Source of the DNA: Bacteroidales bacterium
Lineage (GTDB): Bacteria > Bacteroidota > Bacteroidia > Bacteroidales > UBA12170
DNA length: 40,281 nt
Assembly: GCA_016929955.1 (NCBI GenBank)
Contig: JAFGHU010000130.1
Location: forward strand, 1-40,281
Direction of reading: 5' to 3'
Both the position numbers and the translations under genes were made by a program. Each line of letters starts with the position of its first letter. Within the stretch, counting starts at the first letter, position 1. This document shows positions 17,105-25,363 of this stretch, piece after piece. The notes beneath the pieces were generated by a model. The model was not told where the DNA came from, made no database searches, and worked only from the letters and a program-made list of their open reading frames with translations.

Positions 17105-17741
17105 GTGTTGAAACACAAATCGTATTGGCTCGTAAAATATCCAACAATTCGTTCAATATCATTGCAGTAGCGCCCCAAATTTTTAGGCTGTCAATACAAA
17201 AACACGGCGCTTTTAAAGACTGCTTTCCGCGGGCCAATACTTCGCTTATTTTAATCGAATGCTCATCCATTAAATCGCTTAAGGCGATTTTAAAAATTTG
17301 CTGTACTTCAACCGGATCAGGCTTAAGATGCGCTAAATTACAATCAAAATAAGTAACATAAGGGCTGACAATAAAATTGCTGTTTGGAATATATAAATCG
17401 GATAATTTGCCCAATAATTCTTCCGTTTTAAAAATTAAGCCTATTTCTTCAAAGGTTTCTCTAACCGCCGTTGCTCTTAAATCAGCATCGGCGAGCTCTT
17501 TTTGGCCTCCGGGAAAAGAAATCTGGCCGCTATGTGCACCGTCGTACTCACTTCTTAGGATAAACAAGATTTTAATTTGATCGTTTTCTTTAAATAGGAT
17601 CAATAGCACGGCACTTTGCTTCGAATCTGTTTTTATATGCTGATTCCTAATCGATTCTAAACGCTCCATTGGCGCAAGTTTAATATGCGATTTCCATCCG
17701 GGCAATTCCTGTTTAAGTGCTATTTTAATTTTATGTTGCAA
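17079..17741 (-). CDS. Nudix hydrolase, CoA pyrophosphatase (NudL-like)
   Basis: The product probably cleaves CoA to 4'-phosphopantetheine and 3',5'-ADP. The 220-residue chain carries the CoA-pyrophosphatase signature LFILRSEYDGAHSGQISFPGG (about residues 59-79) directly before the Nudix box, which reads GGQKELADADLRATAVRE then TFEEIGL. As in NudL, an aspartate replaces the first Nudix glutamate. The metal-binding REXXEE core is present (R94, E95, E98, E99). The start is TTG at 17741: the upstream in-frame stop (17751-17753) comes before any ATG, and the first internal ATG (17669) would delete the conserved KQELPGWKSHIKLAP segment. A TATCTTTG promoter element 23 bases upstream supports this choice. 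It is convergent with the OsmC-like gene and divergent from clpS. Confidence 0.9.
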   Translation of the reverse strand: MQHKIKIALKQELPGWKSHIKLAPMERLESIRNQHIKTDSKQSAVLLILFKENDQIKILFILRSEYDGAHSGQISFPGGQKELADADLRATAVRETFEEIGLIFKTEELLGKLSDLYIPNSNFIVSPYVTYFDCNLAHLKPDPVEVQQIFKIALSDLMDEHSIKISEVLARGKQSLKAPCFCIDSLKIWGATAMILNELLDILRANTICVSTQKKMRTKN

Positions 17742-17763
17742 AACGTAATTTTAGATTTATTTG

Positions 17764-17771
17764 CAAAGATA
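17764..17771 (-). promoter_or_regulatory. -7 element for the Nudix gene
   Basis: On the minus strand it reads TATCTTTG followed by C, an exact match. The predicted transcription start near 17759 gives a leader of about 18 bases to the TTG at 17741. No clear -33 element. Confidence 0.6.
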
Positions 17772-17854
17772 ATTTTAATGATTCCAGAAAAAAATTGTAA
17801 CATAAATTTAATATTTGATTCCTTTAGTTAAGCTATTGAAATTCTATTTTTTTA

Positions 17855-17862
17855 TATCTTTG
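17855..17862 (+). promoter_or_regulatory. -7 element for clpS, predicting a leaderless mRNA
   Basis: TATCTTTG followed by C lies only 4 bases before the ATG at 17867. Transcription in this phylum starts about 4-7 bases after the element, so the mRNA would begin at or next to the start codon. A TTG at 17836-17838 lies 16 bases upstream, shorter than the usual spacing. Confidence 0.55.
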
Positions 17863-17866
17863 CAGC

Positions 17867-18139
17867 ATGACAAAAGAAAAACAAAATCCGATATTCGATG
17901 AGGATGAGCTTTTGGAAGAAAACAAATCCTTGATCTTATTTAACGACGACTTTAATACGTTTGATTTTGTTATTCATTCCTTAATAGATGTTTGTAATCA
18001 CGACGATATACAAGCTGAACAATGTGCTTTTATTGTTCATTATAAAGGGAAATGTGCTGTAAAATCGGATACCTATTCCGTTTTAAAACCTATGTTTGAT
18101 GAACTTTCTCGACGCGATTTAACCGTTTCCATCGATTAA
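17867..18139 (+). CDS. clpS: ATP-dependent Clp protease adaptor ClpS
   Basis: ClpS binds proteins that carry N-terminal degradation signals and delivers them to a Clp AAA+ unfoldase. The protein is 90 residues, normal for the Bacteroidota form. The N-degron pocket is recognisable: N26-D27-D28 in ILFNDDFNTFDFV and H58 in IVHYKGK. The position equivalent to the E. coli gatekeeper M40 is F32. The acidic N-terminal tail (DEDELLEENK) would engage the unfoldase. No clpA is seen; the obvious partner in the window is ClpC, 8 kb away on the other strand. The ATG at 17867 is the only reasonable start, as the next methionine lies near the C-terminus. Its promoter element sits immediately before the ATG. 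Confidence 0.93.
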   Translation: MTKEKQNPIFDEDELLEENKSLILFNDDFNTFDFVIHSLIDVCNHDDIQAEQCAFIVHYKGKCAVKSDTYSVLKPMFDELSRRDLTVSID

Positions 18140-18243
18140 ATTGGTGTTTTTCCAAATAATCTAATTTTTTGTTCCTCCAAAAAAGGATGTCATTCTTTAC
18201 AATTATCCATTTCTTTTCTTAATTTTACAGAAATATAGAAAAA

Positions 18244-18705
18244 ATGCCTTGGATAGTTATCGTTGTTTTAATTGCATTGGGAATTCTTTTTTTACTGCTT
18301 GAGCTTTTAGTAATACCCGGAACAACCTTTGTCGGAATTATTGGTTTAATTGCTTTAGCATTAGGAGTCTATCAAACTTTTATTATTTATGGAACGGGGT
18401 GGGGAATTTTTGCACTCTTGCTTACGATTTTAGTCGGCATAAGTTTACTCATATTAAGTTTGCGCTCAAAAACCTGGAAAAAAGCAATGCTTGCTACCAG
18501 TATCAATTCCAAAATTGATCAAGTAAAAGAAAAATACAAAATAGGTGATGAAGGAATTTCGGTATCGCGATTAACGCCTATGGGAAAAGCACGTTTTGGT
18601 GACGAATTTATCGAAGTATCTACTTTTGGTGATTTTGTTGATCCCGGAAAAAAAATACGTATTGTTGAAATTAAAAACAATAAAGTTTTAGTTGAAACAA
18701 TTTAA
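18244..18705 (+). CDS. NfeD-like membrane protein (short form)
   Basis: This 153-residue protein is of the short NfeD type, which lacks the ClpP-like protease domain of long NfeD. It has two or three hydrophobic segments (WIVIVVLIALGILFLLLELLV, then FVGIIGLIALALGVYQ, then GIFALLLTILVGISLLIL), and a C-terminal OB-fold with ISVSRLTPMGKARFGDEFIEV and KIRIVEIKNNKVLVE. In Bacillus and many other bacteria, short NfeD proteins are encoded next to flotillin-like FloA and are thought to act with it in membrane microdomains. Here the floA gene follows after 41 bases, so a two-gene unit is likely. The ATG at 18244 has no clear TAnnTTTG element upstream; a near match (TAATTTTA) lies around 18220-18230. 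Confidence 0.88.
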   Translation: MPWIVIVVLIALGILFLLLELLVIPGTTFVGIIGLIALALGVYQTFIIYGTGWGIFALLLTILVGISLLILSLRSKTWKKAMLATSINSKIDQVKEKYKIGDEGISVSRLTPMGKARFGDEFIEVSTFGDFVDPGKKIRIVEIKNNKVLVETI

Positions 18706-18746
18706 TCCTTAGTAATGCTTACTTTCACTAATAAAAATAATAAATT

Positions 18747-19736
18747 ATGGAACAAGGAATGGGAATGTTAATTGGTGTAATTGTAGCCGTTGTTATCAGT
18801 ATATGGATATTGTTTGTTTATATACCGATTGGACTATGGTTCTCAGCTCTGGTATCAGGAGTTAGGGTTTCTTTAATACAGTTAGTGCTTATGCGCTGGC
18901 GTAATGTACCGCCAAAAATTATTGTTAATGCTATGATTACTTCCAAAAAAGCAGGTCTGGAACTTAAACGCGACGATCTGGAAGCTCATTATTTAGCCGG
19001 TGGAAAAATAAAAAATGTGGTAGAAGCCTTAATTTCTGCCGATAAAGCCAATATGGGTTTGGATTTTCAAACGGCTACTGCTATCGACTTAGCCGGTAGA
19101 GATGTTTTTCAAGCCGTGCAAATGTCGGTAAATCCTAAAGTGATAAATACACCACCCGTAACAGCGGTTGCCAAAGATGGTATTCAGCTAATTGCAAAAG
19201 CGCGTGTAACTGTGCGTGCAAATATTCAGCAATTGGTTGGAGGTGCCGGCGAAGAAACGGTATTGGCCAGAATTGGAGAAGGTGTAGTTTCTTCTATCGG
19301 ATCTTCTACCAGTCATAAAGCAGTTTTAGAAAACCCCGATTCAATTTCAAAAGTGGTTTTATCTAAAGGATTGGATGCCGGAACAGCTTTTGAAATTCTT
19401 TCTATTGATATTGCGGATATAGATATTGGAAAAAACATTGGAGCTGTTTTACAAATGGATCAAGCCAATGCCGATAAAAATATTGCGCAAGCACAAGCCG
19501 AAAAACGCCGTGCTATGGCTGTTGCACTCGAACAAGAGATGTTAGCTAAAGCACAGGAAGCTCGCGCAGCTGTTATTATGGCTGAAGCTGAAATTCCAAA
19601 AGCAATAGCAGAAGCATTTAGAAGTGGTAATTTAGGAATTATGGATTACTATAAATTCCAAAATATTCAAGCCGATACTACTATGCGCGAAAGCATTGCG
19701 AAACCTAAAAAAGGTAAAAATCCGTCGAAAGATTGA
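18747..19736 (+). CDS. floA: Flotillin-like protein FloA
   Basis: FloA is an SPFH-domain scaffold that organises functional membrane microdomains. The protein has 329 residues, the standard size. An N-terminal hydrophobic hairpin ([29 protein letters not shown]) anchors it to the cytoplasmic face of the membrane. The SPFH core follows ([20 protein letters not shown], then [14 protein letters not shown] and [20 protein letters not shown]). The C-terminal alanine/glutamate-rich helical stretch ([20 protein letters not shown] onward) forms the coiled coil used for oligomerisation. It ends with a lysine-rich tail. The upstream NfeD-like gene is its usual partner. Downstream, an inverted repeat separates it from the large BNR-repeat gene. 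Confidence 0.94.
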   Translation: MEQGMGMLIGVIVAVVISIWILFVYIPIGLWFSALVSGVRVSLIQLVLMRWRNVPPKIIVNAMITSKKAGLELKRDDLEAHYLAGGKIKNVVEALISADKANMGLDFQTATAIDLAGRDVFQAVQMSVNPKVINTPPVTAVAKDGIQLIAKARVTVRANIQQLVGGAGEETVLARIGEGVVSSIGSSTSHKAVLENPDSISKVVLSKGLDAGTAFEILSIDIADIDIGKNIGAVLQMDQANADKNIAQAQAEKRRAMAVALEQEMLAKAQEARAAVIMAEAEIPKAIAEAFRSGNLGIMDYYKFQNIQADTTMRESIAKPKKGKNPSKD

Positions 19737-19757
19737 TAAGGTTTAAGCCTTTACCAT

Positions 19758-19788
19758 CAGTATATTTTTAAAGATAAAATCTATACTG
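19758..19788. repeat. Inverted repeat between floA and the BNR-repeat gene
   Basis: CAGTATA (19758-19764) and TATACTG (19782-19788) are perfect complements; an inner TTTT/AAAA pairing extends the stem with a 2-base bulge. There is no T-run after it, so it is not a standard terminator. It ends 43 bases before the next ATG and could be an operator or an mRNA hairpin. Confidence 0.35.
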
Positions 19789-19831
19789 TAAGTAATATTT
19801 AGAGTATTTAATAATTAATCAAACTATCATT

Positions 19832-22800
19832 ATGAGTAAAAAACACAAATGGGTAAATAAACTCAAAATTAGCTTTTTGCTAATATTAGCGATAATGCTG
19901 GTCGTTCCAGCATTTGCCGCAAAAAAACAAAAGAAAGAAGAAGAGACAAAAACCGCTGTCGAAAAAACTTCTTTTTCAGGATTAAAATGGCGAAGTATAG
20001 GGCCTGCGTTTACATCGGGTCGAATCGCCGACTTTGCAGTTAATCCTAATAATACAAGCGAATATTATGTGGGTGTTGCCTCCGGACATATCTGGAAAAC
20101 AGTTAATAACGGGACAACATGGAGTCCGGTATTTGATAAAAATGGCACTTACAGTATTGGTGCATTAAAAATGGATCCAAACAATTCGAATGTTGTTTGG
20201 GCCGGTACAGGTGAAAATAACCACCAACGTGCTTTAGGCTATGGGAATGGCGTTTACAAAACAATAGACGGAGGAAAATCCTGGAAAAATATGGGGCTAA
20301 AAGACAGTCGCCAAATTGGAATGATTGCCATTGATCCAAGAAATTCGGATGTTGTTTATGTGGCTGCAGAAGGTTCTGCCTGGGGTCCGGGTGGCGATCG
20401 TGGACTTTACAAAACTACCGATGGTGGAAAAAACTGGGTTAAAGTGCTCGAAATTTCAGAAAATACCGGAGTAAATAATGTGGTAATCGATCCTTGCGAA
20501 CCTGACGTGGTTTATGCCACTTCTGAACAACGTCGTCGTAGAGCTTTTGGCAAAATCGGGGGTGGACCTGAATCTGCCTTTTATAAATCGACCGATGCAG
20601 GAGCTCATTTCGAAAAAATTAGCAGTGGCCTTCCTGGTGGTGATATCGGCGGTATGGGAATCGCTATATCGCCCGTTGATCATAATGTGGTTTATCTCAT
20701 TATTGAAGCACAAGATGATCAAGGAGGATTTTTCCGGTCAACAGATCGTGGAGCTTCTTTTTCTAAAATGAGTTCGTATAGCTCAAGCGGACAATATTAC
20801 AATACAATTGTAGCTGATCCTAAGGATGTTGATAAAGTTTATTCACTTGAAACGGTAACTCGCGTTAGCGTAGATGGTGGAAAAAACTGGTCTGTTTTGG
20901 GAAATAAAGACAGGCATGTAGATGATCATGCGATGTGGATAGATGAAAAAGATACTGATCATTTAATGATTGGTGGCGACGGGGGCGTTTACGAAAGTTT
21001 TGATGGCGGAAAAAATTATGTTTTTAAATCAAACCTTCCTGTTACGCAATTCTATCGCGTTTTTGCCGATAATAGTTATCCGTTTTATTGGATTTATGGT
21101 GGTACCCAAGACAATAATAGTTTTGGAGGACCAAACCAAAATACAAGTGAAGCAGGTGTTACTTTGGGCGAGTGGGTGGTAACTATCGGAGGCGATGGCT
21201 TCTGGCAAGCCGTTGATCCGGACGATCCCAATATTGTCTATTCTGAATATCAATATGGAAATGTTTTCCGTTATGATAAAAAATCAGGCGAAGCTACAAG
21301 CATTAAACCATCGCCGCTTAAAGGAGAAGAAACCTATCGCTGGAATTGGGATGCGCCCTTAATCCTTAGTCCTCATAATGGCCAAACCCTTTATATGGCT
21401 GCTAATAAGGTGTTTAAATCAACTGATAGAGGAAATACCTGGGTAAAAATTAGCGAAGATATTACACGAAATGAAGACCGAAATCAGTTTCCGATTATGG
21501 GAAAATACTGGCCTTCCAATGCCGTTGTAAAACATGTATCTACATCGCAGTGGGGAACCATTTTAAGTCTTGTTGAATCTACAGTAAAAGAAGGTTTAAT
21601 TTATGCCGGAACAGATGATGGCTTGGTTCAGGTAACTGATGATGGAGGAAAAACCTGGACAAAAACAGCTTCATTCCCGGGCGTTCCTGAATATACTCCT
21701 GTAAGTGATATTATGCCTTCGCGTTTTGACGAAAATGTAGTTTTTGTATCCTTTAATAATACGAAAAGCGACGACTTTAAACCCTATATTCTAAAAAGTA
21801 CAGATAAAGGAAAAACCTGGGTATCTGTGGCAAGTAATTTGCCTGAAAACGGATCTGTTCACAGTATTGAGCAAGATTTTGTAAATAAAAATCTACTCTT
21901 TGCCGGAACCGAATTTAGCTTTTATACCAGTGTTGATGGTGGAAACTTCTGGAAAAAATTAGATGCAGGCTTGCCTGATATCGCCGTAAGAGATATCACC
22001 ATTCAACAAAGAGAAAACGATTTGGTAATCGCTACATTTGGACGTGGATTTTATGTTCTGGACGATTATTCTGCTTTGCGCGATATCAACGAAGATTTTC
22101 TTAAGACTGAAGGAAATATTTTTCCTGTGGCTGATGCATTGATGTATATCCAAACGGGCGGAAGATATGGTCAAGGTTCAACCGTTTATTTGGGTGAAAA
22201 TCCTGAATTTGGTGCAACATTTACTTACTATCTAAACGAAGTCCCAAAAACACTAAAGAAAGAGCGGCTTAAAAAAGAAGCCGAATTGTTTAAAGAAGGA
22301 AAGGCAATTCCTCAGCCTAGCAAGGAACAACTAAAAGAAGAGGAAAATCAACTCGATCCTTATTTGGTATTTTCTATAACCGATGCACAAGGCGATTTGG
22401 TTAAAAATATTTACAAGCGAGCTTCCTCAGGAATTAATCGTACGGTTTGGAATCTAAAATATCAGGGACCTTTCCCTCCACGCAGACCAATTACTGAATT
22501 TGATCCTGTTAATAATGGCTCTGACGGCATGTTGGCTATGCCCGGAGAATATAAGGTAGCTATGTCTTTGGTATTTAATGGCGAATCCAAATTGCTTGCC
22601 GGTCCGGTAAAATTTAATGCTAAAGTGCTAAACAATACTACTTTAGGTGCAAAAGACAGAGCCGCTTTGGTTGCTTTTCAAAATCAAGTGCTTGAGTTAG
22701 GAAAAACAATGGATGGTGTTGAGCGTTATCTAAAAGAAATGAAAAACAGAGTAGTTCAAGTGCGTCAGTCCATTCATAATACACCGGCTTGTTCATTTGA

Positions 22801-23131
22801 AATGGCTCAGCAAGCCAAGAAACTAGCAGAAACTTTGGATGATATTTCATTCCTTTATGATGGTACTCCGGCAGTAGCTAGCCAGGAAGAAGTTCCACCG
22901 GAACAAGTATCCTTAAATGAACGATTAAACATTATTGCCAATACTTTCTGGGGATCAACTTCAGCACCAACACAAACAGCGCTTTCAAACTACGAAATAT
23001 TAGTAGAAGAATTTCCTGCTGTACTCACTAAAATAAAAGCTGCAAAAGTGGAATTAGAAGGTATCGAAAAACAATTAGATGAAGTAGGAGCTATATGGAC
23101 TCCAGGTCGTTTACCCGAATTTCTAAAGTAA
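19832..23131 (+). CDS. Secreted BNR/sortilin-type beta-propeller protein (copy 1)
   Basis: This is a very large exported protein (1099 residues) whose role is not established; such proteins are often annotated as glycosyl hydrolases or photosystem II stability factors only because of their BNR repeats. A signal peptide (ISFLLILAIMLVVPAFAA) is followed by a lysine-rich linker. Then come many Asp-box/BNR repeats of the form SxDxGxxW: KTVNNGTTW, KTIDGGKSW, KTTDGGKNW, KSTDRGNTW, KSTDKGKTW and TSVDGGNFW, spread over about residues 75-700 as one or two propellers of the VPS10/sortilin N-terminal kind. A conserved YGGTQDNNSFGGP motif lies near residue 420. The C-terminal third (after about 770) is beta-sandwich then helical. 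No T9SS sorting domain is seen. A paralogue lies at 33423-36446. Confidence 0.85.
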   Translation: MSKKHKWVNKLKISFLLILAIMLVVPAFAAKKQKKEEETKTAVEKTSFSGLKWRSIGPAFTSGRIADFAVNPNNTSEYYVGVASGHIWKTVNNGTTWSPVFDKNGTYSIGALKMDPNNSNVVWAGTGENNHQRALGYGNGVYKTIDGGKSWKNMGLKDSRQIGMIAIDPRNSDVVYVAAEGSAWGPGGDRGLYKTTDGGKNWVKVLEISENTGVNNVVIDPCEPDVVYATSEQRRRRAFGKIGGGPESAFYKSTDAGAHFEKISSGLPGGDIGGMGIAISPVDHNVVYLIIEAQDDQGGFFRSTDRGASFSKMSSYSSSGQYYNTIVADPKDVDKVYSLETVTRVSVDGGKNWSVLGNKDRHVDDHAMWIDEKDTDHLMIGGDGGVYESFDGGKNYVFKSNLPVTQFYRVFADNSYPFYWIYGGTQDNNSFGGPNQNTSEAGVTLGEWVVTIGGDGFWQAVDPDDPNIVYSEYQYGNVFRYDKKSGEATSIKPSPLKGEETYRWNWDAPLILSPHNGQTLYMAANKVFKSTDRGNTWVKISEDITRNEDRNQFPIMGKYWPSNAVVKHVSTSQWGTILSLVESTVKEGLIYAGTDDGLVQVTDDGGKTWTKTASFPGVPEYTPVSDIMPSRFDENVVFVSFNNTKSDDFKPYILKSTDKGKTWVSVASNLPENGSVHSIEQDFVNKNLLFAGTEFSFYTSVDGGNFWKKLDAGLPDIAVRDITIQQRENDLVIATFGRGFYVLDDYSALRDINEDFLKTEGNIFPVADALMYIQTGGRYGQGSTVYLGENPEFGATFTYYLNEVPKTLKKERLKKEAELFKEGKAIPQPSKEQLKEEENQLDPYLVFSITDAQGDLVKNIYKRASSGINRTVWNLKYQGPFPPRRPITEFDPVNNGSDGMLAMPGEYKVAMSLVFNGESKLLAGPVKFNAKVLNNTTLGAKDRAALVAFQNQVLELGKTMDGVERYLKEMKNRVVQVRQSIHNTPACSFEMAQQAKKLAETLDDISFLYDGTPAVASQEEVPPEQVSLNERLNIIANTFWGSTSAPTQTALSNYEILVEEFPAVLTKIKAAKVELEGIEKQLDEVGAIWTPGRLPEFLK

Positions 23132-23150
23132 AAATTAACATTAAAATGAT

Positions 23151-23182
23151 AGAGGCTGTTCGAAAGAATAGCCTCTTTTTTT
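23151..23182 (+). terminator. Strong intrinsic terminator directly before the glycosyltransferase start
   Basis: AGAGGCTGTTC (23151-23161) pairs with GAATAGCCTCT (23166-23176), 11 pairs with one G-U, capped by the GNRA tetraloop GAAA, then seven T (23176-23182). The next base begins the ATG of the following gene at 23183. It terminates the BNR-protein transcript 20 bases after its stop. Confidence 0.88.
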
Positions 23183-24406
23183 ATGATGCAAGAGCCTAAA
23201 TTATTTCTTTGTTTGCCGGTATTAAACGAATCAGCAAATATTCCTTCTTTATTTGAAGGAATTAGTAAGCAGAGCTATCAAAAATTTGAACTCATCGTCT
23301 GTGTTAATCAACCGGAAGCCTGGTGGAATGACCCTGAAAAAAGGAATATTTGCCTCGATAATCAGAAAAGCATCGCACTTATTCAAAAAGAAAATCGATT
23401 TCCTATAACTTTAATAGATAAAAGCAGTAAAGAAAATGCTTGGCAAGGCAAACAAAAAGGCGTTGGTTGGGCTCGAAAATTAGTTATGGATAAGGCTTCT
23501 GAATTGGGCCAGCCTAGCGATTTGATCGTAAGTATAGATGCCGACAGCGAGTATCCTGCAGATTATCTCGCATCAGTGGTTTCCCTCTTTCAAAACAAAC
23601 CCAATTGTGTTGGTTTGGCCAATCCTTATTATCATCGATTAACAAATGACGATGATGCAAATAGAGCCATACTACGCTACGAAATATATATGCGTAATTA
23701 TGCGATTAATATGCTTTTAATCGATAATCCTTACCAGTTTTCTGCTCTTGGATCAGCTTTGGCAACACCAATATCAGTATACAATAGAGTAGGGGGAATG
23801 ACACCAAAAGCAGCAGGTGAAGACTTTTATTTTCTTCAAAAATTGCGAAAATTTGGAGATCTTGAAAATTGGAATTCGACTAAAGTTTTTCCCGCAGCGC
23901 GTTTTTCTGATCGCGTAAATTTTGGGACGGGTCCCGCAATGATAAAAGGACAAGCAGGCGATTGGTCGTCTTATCCTATTTATCCCTTTCAGCTGTTCAA
24001 AAAAATAAAAGCGACTTACGACCTGTTTCCTGAACTATTTAAGAGTGATGTTAATACACCAATGACCCATTTTCTTCAAAATCAATTGAAAAAAGAAGTG
24101 CTATGGAATTCACTACGATCAAATTATAAAACACAAGACCAATTTGTTAAAGCATGTCGTATTTTGGTTGATGGATTAAGAATTTTGCAGTTTTTAAAGA
24201 GCGAATCAATAAATAATAAAGATGATCAATCAAAGCATTTAACTGAAAATTTATTGTATTTCAGCACACTAGATTCCGAATTTTCGGAGCAATTAAAAAG
24301 AGATGCAGGCGCTATAGATTTAAGCTCTTTTTCTACCTTAAAAAAAATACGCGAAACCCTTTCAAATTTTGAATATTCCTTGCGGAAATCAAAATCAAAA
24401 CCGTAA
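23183..24406 (+). CDS. Family 2 glycosyltransferase
   Basis: This is a cytoplasmic GT-A type glycosyltransferase of 407 residues; donor and acceptor are unknown. The opening LFLCLPVLNESANIPSLFEG is the typical GT2 start. The metal/nucleotide-sugar motif is D119-A-D121 in IVSIDADSEYPADYL, and the acidic GEDFYFLQKLRKFG near residue 214 is the usual second motif. There are no membrane segments, unlike processive synthases. The start must be ATG 23183 or 23186, since the fold begins at once; this start abuts the T-run of a strong terminator, so it is unclear what transcript expresses the gene. The stop codon overlaps the promoter of miaA. The C-terminal 120 residues are helical and lysine-rich and unassigned. 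Confidence 0.85.
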   Translation: MMQEPKLFLCLPVLNESANIPSLFEGISKQSYQKFELIVCVNQPEAWWNDPEKRNICLDNQKSIALIQKENRFPITLIDKSSKENAWQGKQKGVGWARKLVMDKASELGQPSDLIVSIDADSEYPADYLASVVSLFQNKPNCVGLANPYYHRLTNDDDANRAILRYEIYMRNYAINMLLIDNPYQFSALGSALATPISVYNRVGGMTPKAAGEDFYFLQKLRKFGDLENWNSTKVFPAARFSDRVNFGTGPAMIKGQAGDWSSYPIYPFQLFKKIKATYDLFPELFKSDVNTPMTHFLQNQLKKEVLWNSLRSNYKTQDQFVKACRILVDGLRILQFLKSESINNKDDQSKHLTENLLYFSTLDSEFSEQLKRDAGAIDLSSFSTLKKIRETLSNFEYSLRKSKSKP

Positions 24407-24411
24407 TTTTG
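24380..24411 (+). promoter_or_regulatory. Promoter of miaA (-33 and -7)
   Basis: TTG at 24380-24382 and TAATTTTG at 24404-24411 are spaced by 21 bases. The -7 element begins with the TAA stop codon of the glycosyltransferase gene. The leader to the ATG at 24431 is about 15 bases. Confidence 0.65.
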
Positions 24412-24430
24412 CACGTTGATAAATGATTAA

Positions 24431-25333
24431 ATGATTACAATTTTAGGACCTACAGCCACAGGTAAAACAAGTTTGGCCGCTCATCTTGCCAATCTGATAA
24501 ACGGAGAAATAATTAGCGCTGATTCTCGTCAGGTATACCGGGGAATGGATATTGGCACCGGCAAAGATATCGACGATTACCATGTTAATGATAAAATAAT
24601 TCCTTATCATTTAATCGATATTGTGGATCCCGGTTACGAATACAATGTTTTCGAATTTCAAAAAGATTTTCTCAAAGCCTATACGTCCATTGATAAAAAA
24701 GGAAGCATACCTATTTTGTGCGGTGGAACCGGATTGTATATCGAAAGCGTTCTGAAAGGATACAAGCTTATTGATGTTCCTAAGAATGATTTGCTACGCG
24801 AAGCTTTGGAGTTGAAAGAAGAAGCGGAACTTATAGAAATTCTGGCAACCTATAAAAACTTGCACAATACAACGGATACCTCTGAAAGAGAACGTTTAGT
24901 ACGTGCCATCGAAATCCAAAAATATTACGACGAAAATCCGAATATTGACACTTCTTTTCCGAAAATTGAAACCAAAATATTCGGCATTCAGTTTGATAGA
25001 AGAGTAGTTAAGATGCGCATAACCGAGCGCCTCGAGGAACGTTTGCAAAATGGGATGATTGAAGAAGTTCAAGGCTTATTAAATGCAGGCGTAAAACCCG
25101 AACAGCTTACTTTTTATGGTCTGGAATACAAATGGGTGACTGACTATTTAGAAGAAAAGATAGCCTATAACGAAATGTTTCGACGTTTAAATACGGCCAT
25201 TCACCAATTTAGTAAACGCCAAATGACCTGGTTTAGGCGCATGGAAAAACAAGGCTTTGAAATCACTTGGATAGATGGAAATTTAAGTTTGGATGATAAA
25301 ATCGCTTTTATCCTCAAAAACCTGCCCAATTAA
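24431..25333 (+). CDS. miaA: tRNA dimethylallyltransferase MiaA
   Basis: MiaA transfers the dimethylallyl group to A37 of tRNAs that read codons starting with U. The protein has 300 residues. The P-loop is GPTATGKTSLA at residues 5-15, followed by the conserved ISADSRQVYRGMDIGTGKD segment that binds the tRNA and isoprenoid. Other family motifs include VPYHLIDIV-type YHLIDIVDPG, LCGGTGLYIESVLKG, TFYGLEYKWVTDYL and the tail FSKRQMTWFRR. The ATG at 24431 is preferred because the earlier ATG at 24423 reaches a stop after two codons. It has its own promoter and is convergent with the thioesterase gene, only 30 bases away. Confidence 0.96.
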   Translation: MITILGPTATGKTSLAAHLANLINGEIISADSRQVYRGMDIGTGKDIDDYHVNDKIIPYHLIDIVDPGYEYNVFEFQKDFLKAYTSIDKKGSIPILCGGTGLYIESVLKGYKLIDVPKNDLLREALELKEEAELIEILATYKNLHNTTDTSERERLVRAIEIQKYYDENPNIDTSFPKIETKIFGIQFDRRVVKMRITERLEERLQNGMIEEVQGLLNAGVKPEQLTFYGLEYKWVTDYLEEKIAYNEMFRRLNTAIHQFSKRQMTWFRRMEKQGFEITWIDGNLSLDDKIAFILKNLPN

Positions 25334-25363
25334 TTCTTTGTTTTTTAAAAAACGATTACTCTT

